A DNA stretch of 64,000 nt from Rodentibacter caecimuris (lineage in GTDB: Bacteria; Pseudomonadota; Gammaproteobacteria; Enterobacterales; Pasteurellaceae). Below the pieces are notes generated by a model, which was given only the letters and a program-made list of their open reading frames with translations, was not told the DNA's origin and made no database searches. Below, piece by piece: positions 19,217-28,861 of this stretch (the first letter of the stretch is position 1; each line of letters begins with the position of its first letter). The DNA is taken from contig NZ_BBXJ01000001.1 of assembly GCF_001019715.1 (NCBI RefSeq), forward strand, positions 124,001 through 188,000, in the 5' to 3' direction. Position numbers and translations under genes: made by a program.

Positions 19217-20308
19217 TTACCCTTTTCGGCTAAAAAGACGGCGGAATTTATACATCATGGCACTATCCCAAGTATTTAATACAATCCCAATCAATAAAAA
19301 GATAACATTTACGGTAGGCATAAAAATTGCCGTATCTAATTTTCCCGCCGAACCGGCAGATTTCAATGAGCTTTGTAACAAGAAATAAATAAGATAAAGC
19401 AATAATGCAGGCAGAATTTTCGCAAAACGCCCTTGTCTTGGATTCACTCTACTTAACGGCACAGCAATTAATGCCATTAACGGCACGGCTAAAATAAGAC
19501 TAATCCGCCAATGTAATTCGGCTTTTGCAGCCATGCTATTTTGTTTCACTAATTCTTCAGAAGAAAGCGCAGCGGCTTCATCAGATTTGCTATCAGTAGC
19601 TTGAAATCCTAAGTAAGCTTGATAATTATCAAAATGTGTAATACGGAAATCCGGCAACGCAGCTGTGCCTTCCACCCGTTGTGTATTTTGCAAATTCAGA
19701 ATTTGATCGCCATTTGGCAAGGCTTTTAATTCCCCTTTTTCCGCAGTGATGACAGAAGGTTTGGTTTGTCCTTTTGGTGCAGTTTGGAATAGGTAAACCT
19801 CATTGATTTGATTACCTTTAATGTTATCAATAAACAACACAAAATTATTATTGCCGGAGATAAACTGACCGGAAGAAAGCGCCCCCATCGTTGGATTCGC
19901 TTTCGCCTCTTCAACAATAGTGCTTTGCTTTTGAATCGCCCAAGGGGAAAGCCATAACGCATTATATGCAGCTAAGCCCGCAGTAAACAAAGACAGTACG
20001 AGCGCCACACGCACTAAAATCCGCTGACCGACACCGCAAGCACGCATCACGGTAATTTCACTTTCCGCATATAAACGCCCAAATGTCAACAAAATGGCAA
20101 TAAACAAACACAACGGCAACATTAATTGCGCCATGGTCGGCATTCCCAGTCCAAGTAAAGAAAAAACCAAATCTGCCGGTACATTACCATTTGCCGCAGA
20201 ACCAAGCACACGCACAAGTTGCTGGCTGAAAAAGATCAACAACAAAATGAACAAAATCGCCACTTGGCTCTTAAAGACTTCTTTCGTTAAATATCGCGTT
20301 AAAATCAT
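19217..20308 (-). CDS. lptF: LptF, LPS export permease
   Basis: A 363-residue partner of LptG with the same six-helix plus periplasmic-domain plan. It starts [20 protein letters not shown], a typical LptF opening, and helices continue to about residue 125. A periplasmic domain spans about 130-265 and the last three helices follow. It is the first gene of the lptFG pair, divergent from pepA, the same arrangement as in E. coli. Confidence 0.95.
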   Translation of the reverse strand: MILTRYLTKEVFKSQVAILFILLLIFFSQQLVRVLGSAANGNVPADLVFSLLGLGMPTMAQLMLPLCLFIAILLTFGRLYAESEITVMRACGVGQRILVRVALVLSLFTAGLAAYNALWLSPWAIQKQSTIVEEAKANPTMGALSSGQFISGNNNFVLFIDNIKGNQINEVYLFQTAPKGQTKPSVITAEKGELKALPNGDQILNLQNTQRVEGTAALPDFRITHFDNYQAYLGFQATDSKSDEAAALSSEELVKQNSMAAKAELHWRISLILAVPLMALIAVPLSRVNPRQGRFAKILPALLLYLIYFLLQSSLKSAGSAGKLDTAIFMPTVNVIFLLIGIVLNTWDSAMMYKFRRLFSRKG

Positions 20309-20416
20309 CTTATATCGTTATTGTTTATCGTTAAAATTGAGGGGAAAACTAGATAAAATCGACCGCGTATGATACCTTATTTTCGCTGATTTAAACAATC
20401 AAAATAAGGAAATCAA

Positions 20417-21892
20417 ATGAAATATCAAGCAAAATTAACCGCACTTTCACAAGCTGCCGAATGTATTGTAATCGGTGTGTATGAGAACAATGAATTTTCA
20501 AAAAGTTTCAATGAAATCGACCTTACCACTCAAGGCTACCTCAACGCTTTAATACAATCCGGCGAACTCAGCGGAAAATTAGGACAAACTTTATTGCTAC
20601 GCGACCTCAATGGCACTAGCGCAAAACGAGTGTTAATTATTGGTTGCGGTAAAAAAGGCGAACTCAGCGAACGCCAATATAAGCAACTGATTCAAAATAT
20701 GTTAAAAGCGTTAAAAGATGCCGCTATTCGTGAAGCGGTTTGTTATTTGACAGAAGTTGAACTCAATAACCGTGATCTTTACTGGAACATCCGTTTTGCC
20801 ATTGAAACCATTGAACATAGCAACTATCAATTCGATCAATTCAAATCTAAAAAAGCAGAACCAATCAGCCTAGAAACGCTCATTTTCAACACGGATTGCC
20901 AACAGGCACAACTCGCGATCAAGCACGCCCAAGCTATTGCAAGCGGCGTGAAAGCGGCTCGGGATATTGCCAATATGCCGCCTAATGTGTGCAACCCGGC
21001 TTATCTGACCGAACAAGCGAAAAATTTAGCGGAAAAATCCACCGCACTTTCCCTTGATGTGATCGATGAAAAAATGATGGCTGAGTTAGGTATGAATGCT
21101 TATCTTGCGGTTTCCCGCGGTTCATCAAACCCTGCCTATATGTCGCTTCTTCATTTTAACAACGCCGCAGATAAAAATACCAAACCGATTGTGCTTGTCG
21201 GCAAAGGCTTAACCTTTGATGCCGGCGGTATTTCCTTGAAACCCGCAGCCGATATGGACGAAATGAAATATGATATGGGCGGGGCGGCTTCCGTATTCGG
21301 GACTATGAAAGCCATTGCAGAACTTAACTTACCCCTCAATGTGATTGGAGTGCTTGCAGGTTGTGAAAACCTACCGGATGGTAATGCCTATCGACCAGGC
21401 GATATTCTCACTACCATGAACGGCTTAACCGTCGAAGTGCTAAACACCGATGCGGAAGGCCGTCTGGTACTTTGCGATACCCTCACCTATGTAGAACGTT
21501 TTGAGCCTGAGCTGGTCATCGATGTTGCGACCCTAACCGGCGCGTGCGTTGTCGCATTGGGGCAACACAACAGCGGGCTAATGTCAGAAGATGAAACTCT
21601 TGTCACCGAATTACTCAATGCCGCCAAACAAACTACGGATAAAGCCTGGCGTTTACCACTAAGCGAAGAATACCAAGAACAGCTTAAATCCCCCTTTGCC
21701 GATCTTGCCAATATTGGCGGACGCTGGGGCGGAGCAAGCACAGCAGGGGCGTTTTTATCTAACTTCACTAAAAAATACCGCTGGGCACACTTGGATATCG
21801 CCGGTACGGCATGGTTACAAGGTGCGAATAAAGGCGCAACCGGTCGTCCGGTTTCGTTACTCACCCAATTCCTAATTAATCAGGTGAAATAA
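20417..21892 (+). CDS. pepA: Leucyl (cytosol) aminopeptidase PepA
   Basis: A 491-residue M17 metallopeptidase. The catalytic C-terminal domain shows [16 protein letters not shown], the signature [10 protein letters not shown] and the active-site segment [13 protein letters not shown], with the two-metal ligands in place. The N-terminal domain is shorter and less conserved, as usual. In E. coli PepA also binds DNA (Xer recombination, carAB regulation); whether that applies here is unknown. AAGGAAAT precedes the ATG. Two uptake signals lie in the coding sequence and an inverted pair follows the stop. Confidence 0.95.
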   Translation: MKYQAKLTALSQAAECIVIGVYENNEFSKSFNEIDLTTQGYLNALIQSGELSGKLGQTLLLRDLNGTSAKRVLIIGCGKKGELSERQYKQLIQNMLKALKDAAIREAVCYLTEVELNNRDLYWNIRFAIETIEHSNYQFDQFKSKKAEPISLETLIFNTDCQQAQLAIKHAQAIASGVKAARDIANMPPNVCNPAYLTEQAKNLAEKSTALSLDVIDEKMMAELGMNAYLAVSRGSSNPAYMSLLHFNNAADKNTKPIVLVGKGLTFDAGGISLKPAADMDEMKYDMGGAASVFGTMKAIAELNLPLNVIGVLAGCENLPDGNAYRPGDILTTMNGLTVEVLNTDAEGRLVLCDTLTYVERFEPELVIDVATLTGACVVALGQHNSGLMSEDETLVTELLNAAKQTTDKAWRLPLSEEYQEQLKSPFADLANIGGRWGGASTAGAFLSNFTKKYRWAHLDIAGTAWLQGANKGATGRPVSLLTQFLINQVK

Positions 21893-21898
21893 AACAAA

Positions 21899-21939
21899 AT
21901 TGACCGCACTTTTTATTATGGCGACAAAGTGCGGTCAAT
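21899..21939. terminator. Uptake-signal hairpin after pepA
   Basis: ATTGACCGCACTTT and AAAGTGCGGTCAAT form a perfect 14-bp stem around a 13-base loop, between pepA and the end of the nik region, which converge. Confidence 0.83.
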
Positions 21940-21948
21940 CTTTACTAA

Positions 21949-22053
21949 TTATTCAGTCACTCCCAATCTATCCGGAAACGGAATTTGAGCCCGATAGCTT
22001 GCAGCGCGTTCCCAACGGGATTTATTGATTTTTTTAGATTTCGTGGCGATCAC
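21949..22053 (-). CDS. Possible 34-codon ORF coupled to the nikO stop
   Basis: A GTG at 22053 overlaps the nikO stop codon (GTGA) and opens a 34-codon frame, ending at 21949, just before the uptake-signal hairpin. The predicted peptide is strongly basic at its start (IATKSKKINKSRWERAA) and ends in PFPDRLGVTE, which looks like real protein sequence and not random translation. I do not recognise it. It could be a small protein translated by coupling, or the remaining C-terminus of a lost gene. No further evidence is available here. Confidence 0.35.
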   Translation of the reverse strand: MIATKSKKINKSRWERAASYRAQIPFPDRLGVTE

Positions 22054-22667
22054 AAATTGATAATTTCATCCGCCAATTCATCAATAAATCCTTGATAATG
22101 TGAAGAAATTAACATAGGCAGCCCAAGCTCACGCAAAAGTGCGGTCAGTTTTTCCGTATTTTTGCGATCTAAGCCATTGGTTGGTTCGTCCAACAATAAA
22201 ATTCTAGGTTGCATAGCAAGCACACCGGCAAGAGCGGTAAAATTCTTTTCGCCGCCTGAAAGCGTATGCACCGTGCGATCCTTTAAATGACTAATCCCCA
22301 GACAGTCAAGTTGTTGTTCCGCAAGTTGATAGGCGTATGCTTGAAAGTGACCTTGGTTAAGCGGACCAAAAGCGACATCATCCAGCACGGTCGGGCCGAA
22401 AAGTTGATCATCGGCATTCTGAAAGCAAATTCCCACCACACCACGAAAAGGGGCAAAATCTTTTTCTTTTCGACAGTTTTTTCCAAATAATCGGATTTCC
22501 CCTTTTGAAATAGGAACAAACCCAAGTAAGGCAAGTAATAAAGTGGTTTTACCCGCACCAATTTCCCCTTGAATAAATAAGCGTTTTTTCTCTTCAAGGT
22601 GAAACGTTAAATCTTGAATAATCGGTTTGCCATTACGTTCAATGTAAAGCTCTTTAACGTTCAGCAT
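22050..22667 (-). CDS. nikO: NikO, nickel ECF-transporter ATPase
   Basis: A roughly 205-residue ABC ATPase of the CbiO/NikO type that powers the nickel energy-coupling-factor transporter. It has Walker A GEIGAGKTT, Q-loop CFQNADDQLFGPTVLDDVAFGP (the CbiO/EcfA hallmark with its long NADDQ segment), signature LSGGE and Walker B LLLDEPTNGLD. The H-loop is present (ISSHYQG). I start at ATG 22667 (MLNVKELY) with AAAGGA upstream. It overlaps the end of nikQ. The protein is short compared with many CbiO proteins, ending soon after the H-loop. Confidence 0.9.
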   Translation of the reverse strand: MLNVKELYIERNGKPIIQDLTFHLEEKKRLFIQGEIGAGKTTLLLALLGFVPISKGEIRLFGKNCRKEKDFAPFRGVVGICFQNADDQLFGPTVLDDVAFGPLNQGHFQAYAYQLAEQQLDCLGISHLKDRTVHTLSGGEKNFTALAGVLAMQPRILLLDEPTNGLDRKNTEKLTALLRELGLPMLISSHYQGFIDELADEIINL

Positions 22668-23295
22668 CTTCTTTCCTTTTACCAAATTGAAAACTGCGAC
22701 ACTTCAATGCAATTTGTGCCGTTTCCGCTTTCAATAAGGCATGAATTAATAATAATGTCACTGCCTGTGCCGTCACATAAAAGGTTCGACGATTAAATGC
22801 GGCTTGATAGCCACGGGCACGCATTGCAATATCCATCTTTTGTCGTAGCTCGCCAAGCAATGCAATGTAACGTATCGTCAAAACAAACAATTGTACGAGT
22901 TTTTCTGGTAAGGGTAATTTGCCAAGTGCTTGAATCAATATGGCATCGTTGATATTCCATAAAAAAAGCCAGAGAGAAAACAATACTAGATTCATTCTTA
23001 GGCTAAGTATTTCAGCAAGTCGTATTCCTTGTATATTAACTTCAATACCTTTTTCCCCTACCTTCCAAACCAGTGTCGCCCAGATTAAAAAGATAAAAAT
23101 CAATAAGCTTAACCAGCGTTTAACATAGGGAAATAAAGGCTTGGAATGAATTAAAACCAACAAAATAAAAACAGCCATGACACTAATATTAAGCGTAATA
23201 AGCCAAGAAAAAACACTTAAACCGCTAATTATTAGTCCCCAGAGAAAAAGCCCGATCAAACGAAAGTGCGGTTGAAATAAAGCATGAATTTTCAT
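22654..23295 (-). CDS. nikQ: NikQ, transmembrane (T) component
   Basis: A 213-residue membrane protein of the CbiQ/EcfT family with about five to six helices. The coupling motif near residues 168-171 is visible as MRARGYQAAF (the conserved A-R-G pattern), which contacts the ATPase. It overlaps nikM by four bases (ATGA) and nikO by a few, so the products should be made together. Confidence 0.88.
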   Translation of the reverse strand: MKIHALFQPHFRLIGLFLWGLIISGLSVFSWLITLNISVMAVFILLVLIHSKPLFPYVKRWLSLLIFIFLIWATLVWKVGEKGIEVNIQGIRLAEILSLRMNLVLFSLWLFLWNINDAILIQALGKLPLPEKLVQLFVLTIRYIALLGELRQKMDIAMRARGYQAAFNRRTFYVTAQAVTLLLIHALLKAETAQIALKCRSFQFGKRKEDAER

Positions 23296-23912
23296 GAAAC
23301 AATTGCCGTGCGATTCAATGCTTGAGGATACATTTTACAAAGAAGTGAAATCACACCAACACTGATTAGGCTATCTAACACAAATACCGGAATATGGGAA
23401 ATGAGCAATAACCCAACCAGACTGCTATAACTTTTCCCTCCGTCAAGCACCAATGCCAAAGAGGCTAATGCGGCTGCTCCCCCTACGCCGATAATCCCCG
23501 CGCCGATACCAACAAATAAACGGCTTTTTAATGGCATTTTAGGCATCAAAAATGAACGGAACAGATAGTGAGCGATAAGTGCCGGCGTTGCCATCAAACA
23601 AAGGTTTACCCCTAATACCGCAAAGCCGCCAAAAGAGAAAAACAACACTTGTAACAATAAAGCGATGAGAAAGGCTGGAAAAACCGCCCAGCCCAGAAAA
23701 AGCCCCGCCATACCGTTTAAAATCAAATGCACACTGCCGATGCCGACCGGTATATGGATCGTACCGGCGACAAAGAAAGCGGCGGCAAAAAGTGCTGCGA
23801 GCGGTAAATTTTCAACCTCTAAACGGCGTATTCCGATCGTAATTCCTATCACGGCGAGAACTGCTCCGGCTAATAAAATCGGTGTATGCAAGACACCTTC
23901 GGATAAATGCAT
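23292..23912 (-). CDS. nikM: NikM, nickel substrate-binding membrane component
   Basis: A 206-residue CbiM/NikM family S component. It begins MHLSEGVLHTP: in this family the N-terminal amino group, His2 and a nearby histidine hold the metal ion, so the exact start matters and the ATG at 23912 is secure. About six helices follow. With NikL, NikQ and NikO it forms the importer. Nickel rather than cobalt is inferred from the nikKL genes and the NimR-like regulator. Confidence 0.92.
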   Translation of the reverse strand: MHLSEGVLHTPILLAGAVLAVIGITIGIRRLEVENLPLAALFAAAFFVAGTIHIPVGIGSVHLILNGMAGLFLGWAVFPAFLIALLLQVLFFSFGGFAVLGVNLCLMATPALIAHYLFRSFLMPKMPLKSRLFVGIGAGIIGVGGAAALASLALVLDGGKSYSSLVGLLLISHIPVFVLDSLISVGVISLLCKMYPQALNRTAIVS

Positions 23913-23923
23913 TTTGAGTATCC

Positions 23924-24397
23924 TTATTTAGTTTTCCGTGAATTCCACCAAGCTATCAGTCCGGCGATGCCGACAATGTAGCCAATCCCGCCTAAAATAT
24001 CACGCCAATAAATTTTATCTTTCAACTGGTTAATATCAGATCGCAGCAGCATCAGATCCGCGGTTTGATTATTTGAAGGTGATGTACGATCCGCCACAAT
24101 AGAGGCATGATGACCTTCCTCACCTTCCACCACGACTTTTAATACCGCCCCAGCCACATTCGGCACCGCAAGGCGAAATTCACCTTTCATATTTGTTTTG
24201 GAATTTAAAATTGGTTCTTTCGTTCCCGAACGAAACACTTCTAAATAGGTTTCCGCCGCCGGTGTCATATCGGAATAGTAGGATTTGCCGGAAAGGATTT
24301 GCCCGTCATATTGAGCAAATACGTGAAGCGCATGAGCTTGCACATTCGGTAAGTACAATGCAAGAAAAAGTGCGGTGAAAAAAGACAATATTTTCAT
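23924..24397 (-). CDS. nikL: NikL, small accessory membrane component
   Basis: A 157-residue protein with a signal peptide (cleavage near residue 21, NVQA), a beta-rich periplasmic domain of about 100 residues with two GEFRLAV/VVVEGEEGHH-type segments, and a C-terminal membrane helix (about 132-150) ending in SRKTK. This is the NikL arrangement in Pasteurellaceae nikKLMQO clusters, where NikL substitutes for CbiN. An uptake signal lies in its 5' end. Confidence 0.85.
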   Translation of the reverse strand: MKILSFFTALFLALYLPNVQAHALHVFAQYDGQILSGKSYYSDMTPAAETYLEVFRSGTKEPILNSKTNMKGEFRLAVPNVAGAVLKVVVEGEEGHHASIVADRTSPSNNQTADLMLLRSDINQLKDKIYWRDILGGIGYIVGIAGLIAWWNSRKTK

Positions 24398-24412
24398 TAC
24401 AGCATCGCCTAT

Positions 24413-25096
24413 TTATTGGGCATCAAAGGTCAGCATATATTCAACGGTTCGGCGATCATAATCAGGGTTATCCGCCACATTTTCTTCAAACTCCGCCCAT
24501 ACTTTGTTGTAACCTTTCACCGGTGTAAATTCGGCAATCCCCTTTTCATCGGTTAAATTAAACGGGGCGTCTTCACCTATACCTACCTTAATAGCTTGAA
24601 TCGGTTTACCGTTGTGTAACACAAGAATAGCAAGCGGTTTTCCCGCCTCGGCTCTCGCCTGCGGGATCAATTCATAAGCGACATCATGGGCTTTAAAAGA
24701 CTGTTCATCCCATTTTAAAATCGCTTTACCCAATTTCAGCGGATTAGTACTAAATTCCGCGGAGGGTGCTTCCCGTTTGGTTTTTTCCACATATTTACCA
24801 CTTGGTAATTTTGACCATACACCATTGTTAAATGTCATAAATACCATATTGGATTCGGGGATCACGTAGGCTTCGCCGTTTTTGAATTGATAGTCAAGTG
24901 CGGTTAATTTTCCTTGAGAATTTATGATTTGTAAGGACTTAATTTTATGTTGTGGGTAGGATTCCGTTTCCGTATGGCCGAATTTCATCACATATTCACC
25001 CTGTGATGAAGTCGGTTCAAGCCATACATTATGTGCATTTGCCACAGATAGTGTGAAAAGTGCGGCTAATCCCATTGTTATTTTTTTGAATTGCAT
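24413..25096 (-). CDS. nikK: NikK, periplasmic DUF4198 protein
   Basis: A 227-residue secreted protein with a signal peptide ending ANA at about residue 21, giving a mature N-terminus HNVWLEP. That N-terminal histidine and the DUF4198 fold are typical of NikK/CbiK-type periplasmic nickel-binding partners. It is the first gene of the operon. An upstream MerR-type promoter (25132-25162) drives it. AAGGAAACC precedes the ATG. Confidence 0.88.
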   Translation of the reverse strand: MQFKKITMGLAALFTLSVANAHNVWLEPTSSQGEYVMKFGHTETESYPQHKIKSLQIINSQGKLTALDYQFKNGEAYVIPESNMVFMTFNNGVWSKLPSGKYVEKTKREAPSAEFSTNPLKLGKAILKWDEQSFKAHDVAYELIPQARAEAGKPLAILVLHNGKPIQAIKVGIGEDAPFNLTDEKGIAEFTPVKGYNKVWAEFEENVADNPDYDRRTVEYMLTFDAQ

Positions 25097-25131
25097 TTAT
25101 TGGTTTCCTTATTATTAAAAAAGCGGGAGCA

Positions 25132-25162
25132 ATGATAAAATATGAAGTAACTTTAGAGTCAA
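25132..25162 (-). promoter_or_regulatory. nik promoter with 19-bp spacer, NimR target
   Basis: On the minus strand, TTGACT (25157-25162) and TATCAT (25132-25137) are 19 bases apart. A spacer this long is the mark of MerR-family-controlled promoters, which the regulator untwists on metal binding. It lies between nikK and the divergent nimR. The inner dyad is imperfect, so the exact operator is not defined. Confidence 0.72.
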
Positions 25163-25182
25163 GCAAAATTTTGAGGAAAATC

Positions 25183-25587
25183 ATGAAAATAGGTCAGCTT
25201 GCCAAAGCATTAAATTGTACCGTAGAAACCATTCGTTTTTACGAAAAACAGGGACTACTCCCCGCCCCCCAACGCACAAATGGAAATTTTCGTCGATATA
25301 ATGAAGATCATCTGCAACGTCTGTCTTTTATTTGCAATTGCCGAAGTTTAAATTTATCTCTCAATGAAATCAAAACCTTAATTTCGCTCGAAAACCAAAC
25401 CGAGCAACGAACAGAAGAAATGAATAAATTATTGGATAGTCATATTAAGGATATTGCTAAACGTATTCATGAATTGGCACACTTGCGGATGAAATTAATT
25501 AAGCTCAAAGAAAAAAGCGTTGCAAATCATGAAGATCCAATAAAACTACTGTTACAACATAGTGGGGTCAGATTTGTGAGGTTATAA
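25183..25587 (+). CDS. nimR: NimR, MerR-family nickel-responsive regulator
   Basis: A 134-residue MerR protein. The N-terminal winged helix reads MKIGQLAKALNCTVETIRFYEKQGLL; a dimerisation coiled coil follows at about residues 75-115, with possible metal ligands near the hinge (CNCRSL) and a C-terminal histidine. In H. influenzae, NimR lies next to nikKLMQO and controls it with nickel; the same position here supports the name. I choose ATG 25183 (GAGGAAAA upstream), not the in-frame ATG 17 codons earlier, because MerR proteins begin with MKIG. Confidence 0.87.
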   Translation: MKIGQLAKALNCTVETIRFYEKQGLLPAPQRTNGNFRRYNEDHLQRLSFICNCRSLNLSLNEIKTLISLENQTEQRTEEMNKLLDSHIKDIAKRIHELAHLRMKLIKLKEKSVANHEDPIKLLLQHSGVRFVRL

Positions 25588-25604
25588 ATTTAACGCAAAA
25601 AAAT

Positions 25605-25632
25605 ACCGCACTTCAGCTTCCCAAAGTGCGGT
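25605..25632. terminator. Uptake-signal pair between nimR and pntB
   Basis: ACCGCACTT (25605-25613) and AAGTGCGGT (25624-25632) face each other in the converging nimR/pntB gap; the T-run is poor, so termination is only inferred. Confidence 0.68.
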
Positions 25633-25648
25633 TTATTTTCAGCCTGTT

Positions 25649-27073
25649 TTAAAGGGCTTTCAAAATGTCTTCAACGCGATCTTTCGCATCACCAAAGAGC
25701 ATTTGGGTATTCTCTTTGAAGAATAATGGATTTTGCACACCGGCATAACCCACCGCCATAGAGCGTTTGAATACAATCACATTTTGCGCTTTCCATACTT
25801 CCAACACCGGCATTCCTGCAATCGGGCTGTTTGGATCTTCCATTGCCGCCGGATTTACCGTATCGTTTGCCCCGATAACCAATACCACATCGGTATCTGC
25901 GAAATCTTCATTGATTTCATCCATTTCAAGCACAACGTCATAAGGTACTTTGGCTTCCGCTAACAATACATTCATATGACCCGGTAAACGACCCGCAACA
26001 GGGTGAATACCAAAACGTACATTTACGCCGCGTTCACGTAATTTTGCGGTGATATCCGCCACCGGATATTGCGCTTGCGCCACCGCCATACCATATCCCG
26101 GTGTGATAATGACGGAACTTGCGTTTTTCAATAACTCCGCCACTTCTTCCGCTGTAGTCTCACGGTGCTCGCCTTGTTCTTCATCGGAAGAGACTTGCAC
26201 ATCGTTGCCAAAGCCACCGGCAATTACGCTGATAAATGATCGGTTCATCGCTTTACACATAATGTAAGAGAGAATCGCACCGGAAGAGCCTACTAACGCC
26301 CCGGTTACGATTAATAGGTCATTGCTCAGCATAAAACCTGCCGCCGCCGCCGCCCAACCGGAGTAAGAGTTAAGCATAGATACCACTACCGGCATATCCG
26401 CACCACCGATCGATGCCACTAAATGCCAACCGAATGCCAGTGCGATTGCGGTCATTAATAACACAGGGAAAATATTTTCCGGATTGTTCAAAAAGGCAAC
26501 CATCAATAATACAGAAACCACAATCGCGGCTAAGTTTAATTTATGACGATGTGGCAACATTAATGCTTTTGAGTTAATTTTGCCGCTTAACTTACCGAAT
26601 GCCACCACTGATCCCGTGAACGTTACTGCACCGATAAAGATCCCGAGAAACACTTCAACATTGTGAATAGTCGTCAGGGTTGCCTGTTCTGCCAAGAATT
26701 GAGCCTGTTGCACATCATCTAAACCGTTCGGCATAGTGGGAATATCGTGTAAACCGTAGCTATTAAAACCGACAAGCACGGCGGCTAAACCTACAAAGCT
26801 GTGGAGAATTGCTACAAGCTCCGGCATTTCCGTCATTTCCACTTTTAATGCGCGTTGAACACCGATTACACCACCGATAATCATCGCAATGATGATCCAA
26901 AATGTCCCTTCGGAATGCGGGCCAAAAATCGTCGCCACGAGTGCAATCGTCATCCCGACAATACCAAACCAACAACCTGCTTTGGCAGTTTCGTGTTTAG
27001 AAAGTCCCGCCAAGCTCATAATGAAAAGTAATGCTGCAACAATATACGCAGCCTGTACTAAACCTTCAGACAT
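25649..27073 (-). CDS. pntB: PntB, beta subunit of NAD(P) transhydrogenase
   Basis: A 474-residue inner-membrane protein. About nine helices occupy residues 1-265 (proton channel), and the C-terminal NADP(H)-binding domain follows, with [19 protein letters not shown] (the Rossmann P-loop GYGMAVAQ), [27 protein letters not shown] spread around residue 355, and [10 protein letters not shown]. With PntA it uses the proton gradient to make NADPH from NADH. It lies ten bases after pntA in the same operon. Confidence 0.96.
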   Translation of the reverse strand: MSEGLVQAAYIVAALLFIMSLAGLSKHETAKAGCWFGIVGMTIALVATIFGPHSEGTFWIIIAMIIGGVIGVQRALKVEMTEMPELVAILHSFVGLAAVLVGFNSYGLHDIPTMPNGLDDVQQAQFLAEQATLTTIHNVEVFLGIFIGAVTFTGSVVAFGKLSGKINSKALMLPHRHKLNLAAIVVSVLLMVAFLNNPENIFPVLLMTAIALAFGWHLVASIGGADMPVVVSMLNSYSGWAAAAAGFMLSNDLLIVTGALVGSSGAILSYIMCKAMNRSFISVIAGGFGNDVQVSSDEEQGEHRETTAEEVAELLKNASSVIITPGYGMAVAQAQYPVADITAKLRERGVNVRFGIHPVAGRLPGHMNVLLAEAKVPYDVVLEMDEINEDFADTDVVLVIGANDTVNPAAMEDPNSPIAGMPVLEVWKAQNVIVFKRSMAVGYAGVQNPLFFKENTQMLFGDAKDRVEDILKAL

Positions 27074-27083
27074 TACGTTCTCC

Positions 27084-28622
27084 TTAACCTTTTCTAAACA
27101 TTGCCAACATACGTTGTGTTACACGGAATCCACCAAAAATATTGATGCTTGCCACCAAAATTGCCACAAAGGCTAACGCATCAATAAAGAGGTTGCCTGA
27201 CAGCTGACGAATTTGCAGTAACGCCCCTACAATAATGATACCTGAAATGGCATTTGTCACCGCCATTAATGGTGTGTGAAGTGCATGGCTAACGTTCCAA
27301 ACCACGTAATACCCCACTACGCAGGCTAATACAAACACCGTAAAATGTGATAAAAACGCAGCCGGTGCAACAGACGCAAGCCACAGGAATAATACTCCAA
27401 CACCAGCCATCACACCGTATTTCACACGCGGATTGGTCGGTTTGGCTTCTTTTTTCTCCGCTACAGGTGTCGCTTTCGCCTCTTGTTTTGGTTGAGCCGA
27501 CACTTGAATTTGTGCCGGAGGAATCTCTTCCCCATCACGTACAACAGTCACACCGCGTAATACTACATCCTCAAAATCAATGTTAATGTTGCCGTCTTTC
27601 TCTTTACACAAGAGTTTCAATAAATTGACTAAGTTTGTGCCGTAAAGTTGGGAAGATTGTGTCGGTAAGCGGCTTGGGAAATCCGTATAGCCGATCACTT
27701 TCACTTGGTTTTCAGTCGTCACGACTTTACCCGCTTGGGTATATTCGCAGTTACCGCCTGTTGCGGCGGCCAAATCCACAATCACCGAACCTGCTTTCAT
27801 GGAATCCACCATTTCTTTGGTGATTAAACGTGGCGCAGGTCTACCCGGAATCGCAGCCGTTGTAATGATAATATCCACCTCTTTGGCTTGCTCTGCGTAA
27901 AGTTCCATTGCTCGGCGGTTAAATTCTTCCGACATCACTTTCGCATAACCATCACCGCTGCCGCCTTCTTCTTTAAAATCAATTTCTAAGAAGCTTGCGC
28001 CCATACTTTGAACTTGTTCTTTTACTTCCGGACGGGAATCAAATGCACGTACAATCGCACCAAGGCTATTTGCCGCCCCAATCGCAGCTAAACCGGCTAC
28101 CCCCGCACCAATCACCAACACTTTCGCCGGCGGGACTTTACCTGCCGCTGTAATTTGTCCGGTGAAAAAACTGCCAAATTCATGTGCCGCCTCGATCACC
28201 GCACGGTAACCGGAAATATTCGCCATGGAACTTAATGCGTCCAAGGCTTGTGCGCGAGAAATACGCGGCACGGCATCCATTGCAAGCACATTGATTTTTT
28301 TCGCTGTTAATTTTTGCATTAACTCAGGATTTTGCGCACGCCAAATGAAACTGACCAACGTTGCGCCTTCTTTCATTTGAGCAATTTCTTCATCTGTCGG
28401 CGGATTTACTTTAAAAATGATATCCGATTGCCAAATTTCAGCCGCCGTACCAATTTTTGCACCTGCGTCTAAAAATGCTTGATCCTCAAAACTTGCTTTA
28501 AAGCCCGCATCGTGTTCAACGATAACCTCAAAGCCCAATTTCAGGATTTGTTGAACCGTTTTTGGCGTTGCCGCCACACGCGCTTCATTATCAAGCAGTT
28601 CTTTTGGTACACCAATTAACAT
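27084..28622 (-). CDS. pntA: PntA, alpha subunit of NAD(P) transhydrogenase
   Basis: A 512-residue subunit. The N-terminal NAD(H)-binding half resembles alanine dehydrogenase, with [18 protein letters not shown] at about 166-183. A linker follows near residues 375-395 ([17 protein letters not shown]), then about four helices near the C-terminus. It is first in pntAB. The upstream gap (28623-28861) holds no gene but contains a CRP-like site and a 7-bp dyad. Confidence 0.96.
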   Translation of the reverse strand: MLIGVPKELLDNEARVAATPKTVQQILKLGFEVIVEHDAGFKASFEDQAFLDAGAKIGTAAEIWQSDIIFKVNPPTDEEIAQMKEGATLVSFIWRAQNPELMQKLTAKKINVLAMDAVPRISRAQALDALSSMANISGYRAVIEAAHEFGSFFTGQITAAGKVPPAKVLVIGAGVAGLAAIGAANSLGAIVRAFDSRPEVKEQVQSMGASFLEIDFKEEGGSGDGYAKVMSEEFNRRAMELYAEQAKEVDIIITTAAIPGRPAPRLITKEMVDSMKAGSVIVDLAAATGGNCEYTQAGKVVTTENQVKVIGYTDFPSRLPTQSSQLYGTNLVNLLKLLCKEKDGNINIDFEDVVLRGVTVVRDGEEIPPAQIQVSAQPKQEAKATPVAEKKEAKPTNPRVKYGVMAGVGVLFLWLASVAPAAFLSHFTVFVLACVVGYYVVWNVSHALHTPLMAVTNAISGIIIVGALLQIRQLSGNLFIDALAFVAILVASINIFGGFRVTQRMLAMFRKG

Positions 28623-28773
28623 ACTGTTTCCCTCTGTTTGATGATTGGGTTGATGATTTTATTGAATGAATTCAAGTTCATTCTTCCGATAAATGACAAA
28701 AAGTCAGATGGCACTAACTGTATCATTTTTCAGTTAAAATGAGATATATTTTTTCACTGTTTTTACAATATAT

Positions 28774-28789
28774 TGTGATAGAGAGCACA
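28774..28789 (-). promoter_or_regulatory. CRP-like site upstream of pntAB
   Basis: TGTGA, six bases, GCACA (28774-28789) matches TGTGA-N6-TCACA at 9 of 10 core bases. It lies about 150 bases before pntA. No single -10/-35 pair stands out, so its distance to the start site is unknown. Confidence 0.5.
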
Positions 28790-28861
28790 AAATTTAAACA
28801 AAAAGTGCGGTTAATTTTCACAATATTTTTCGCTGACAATATGCTCAATCGTTGCCTTTGC

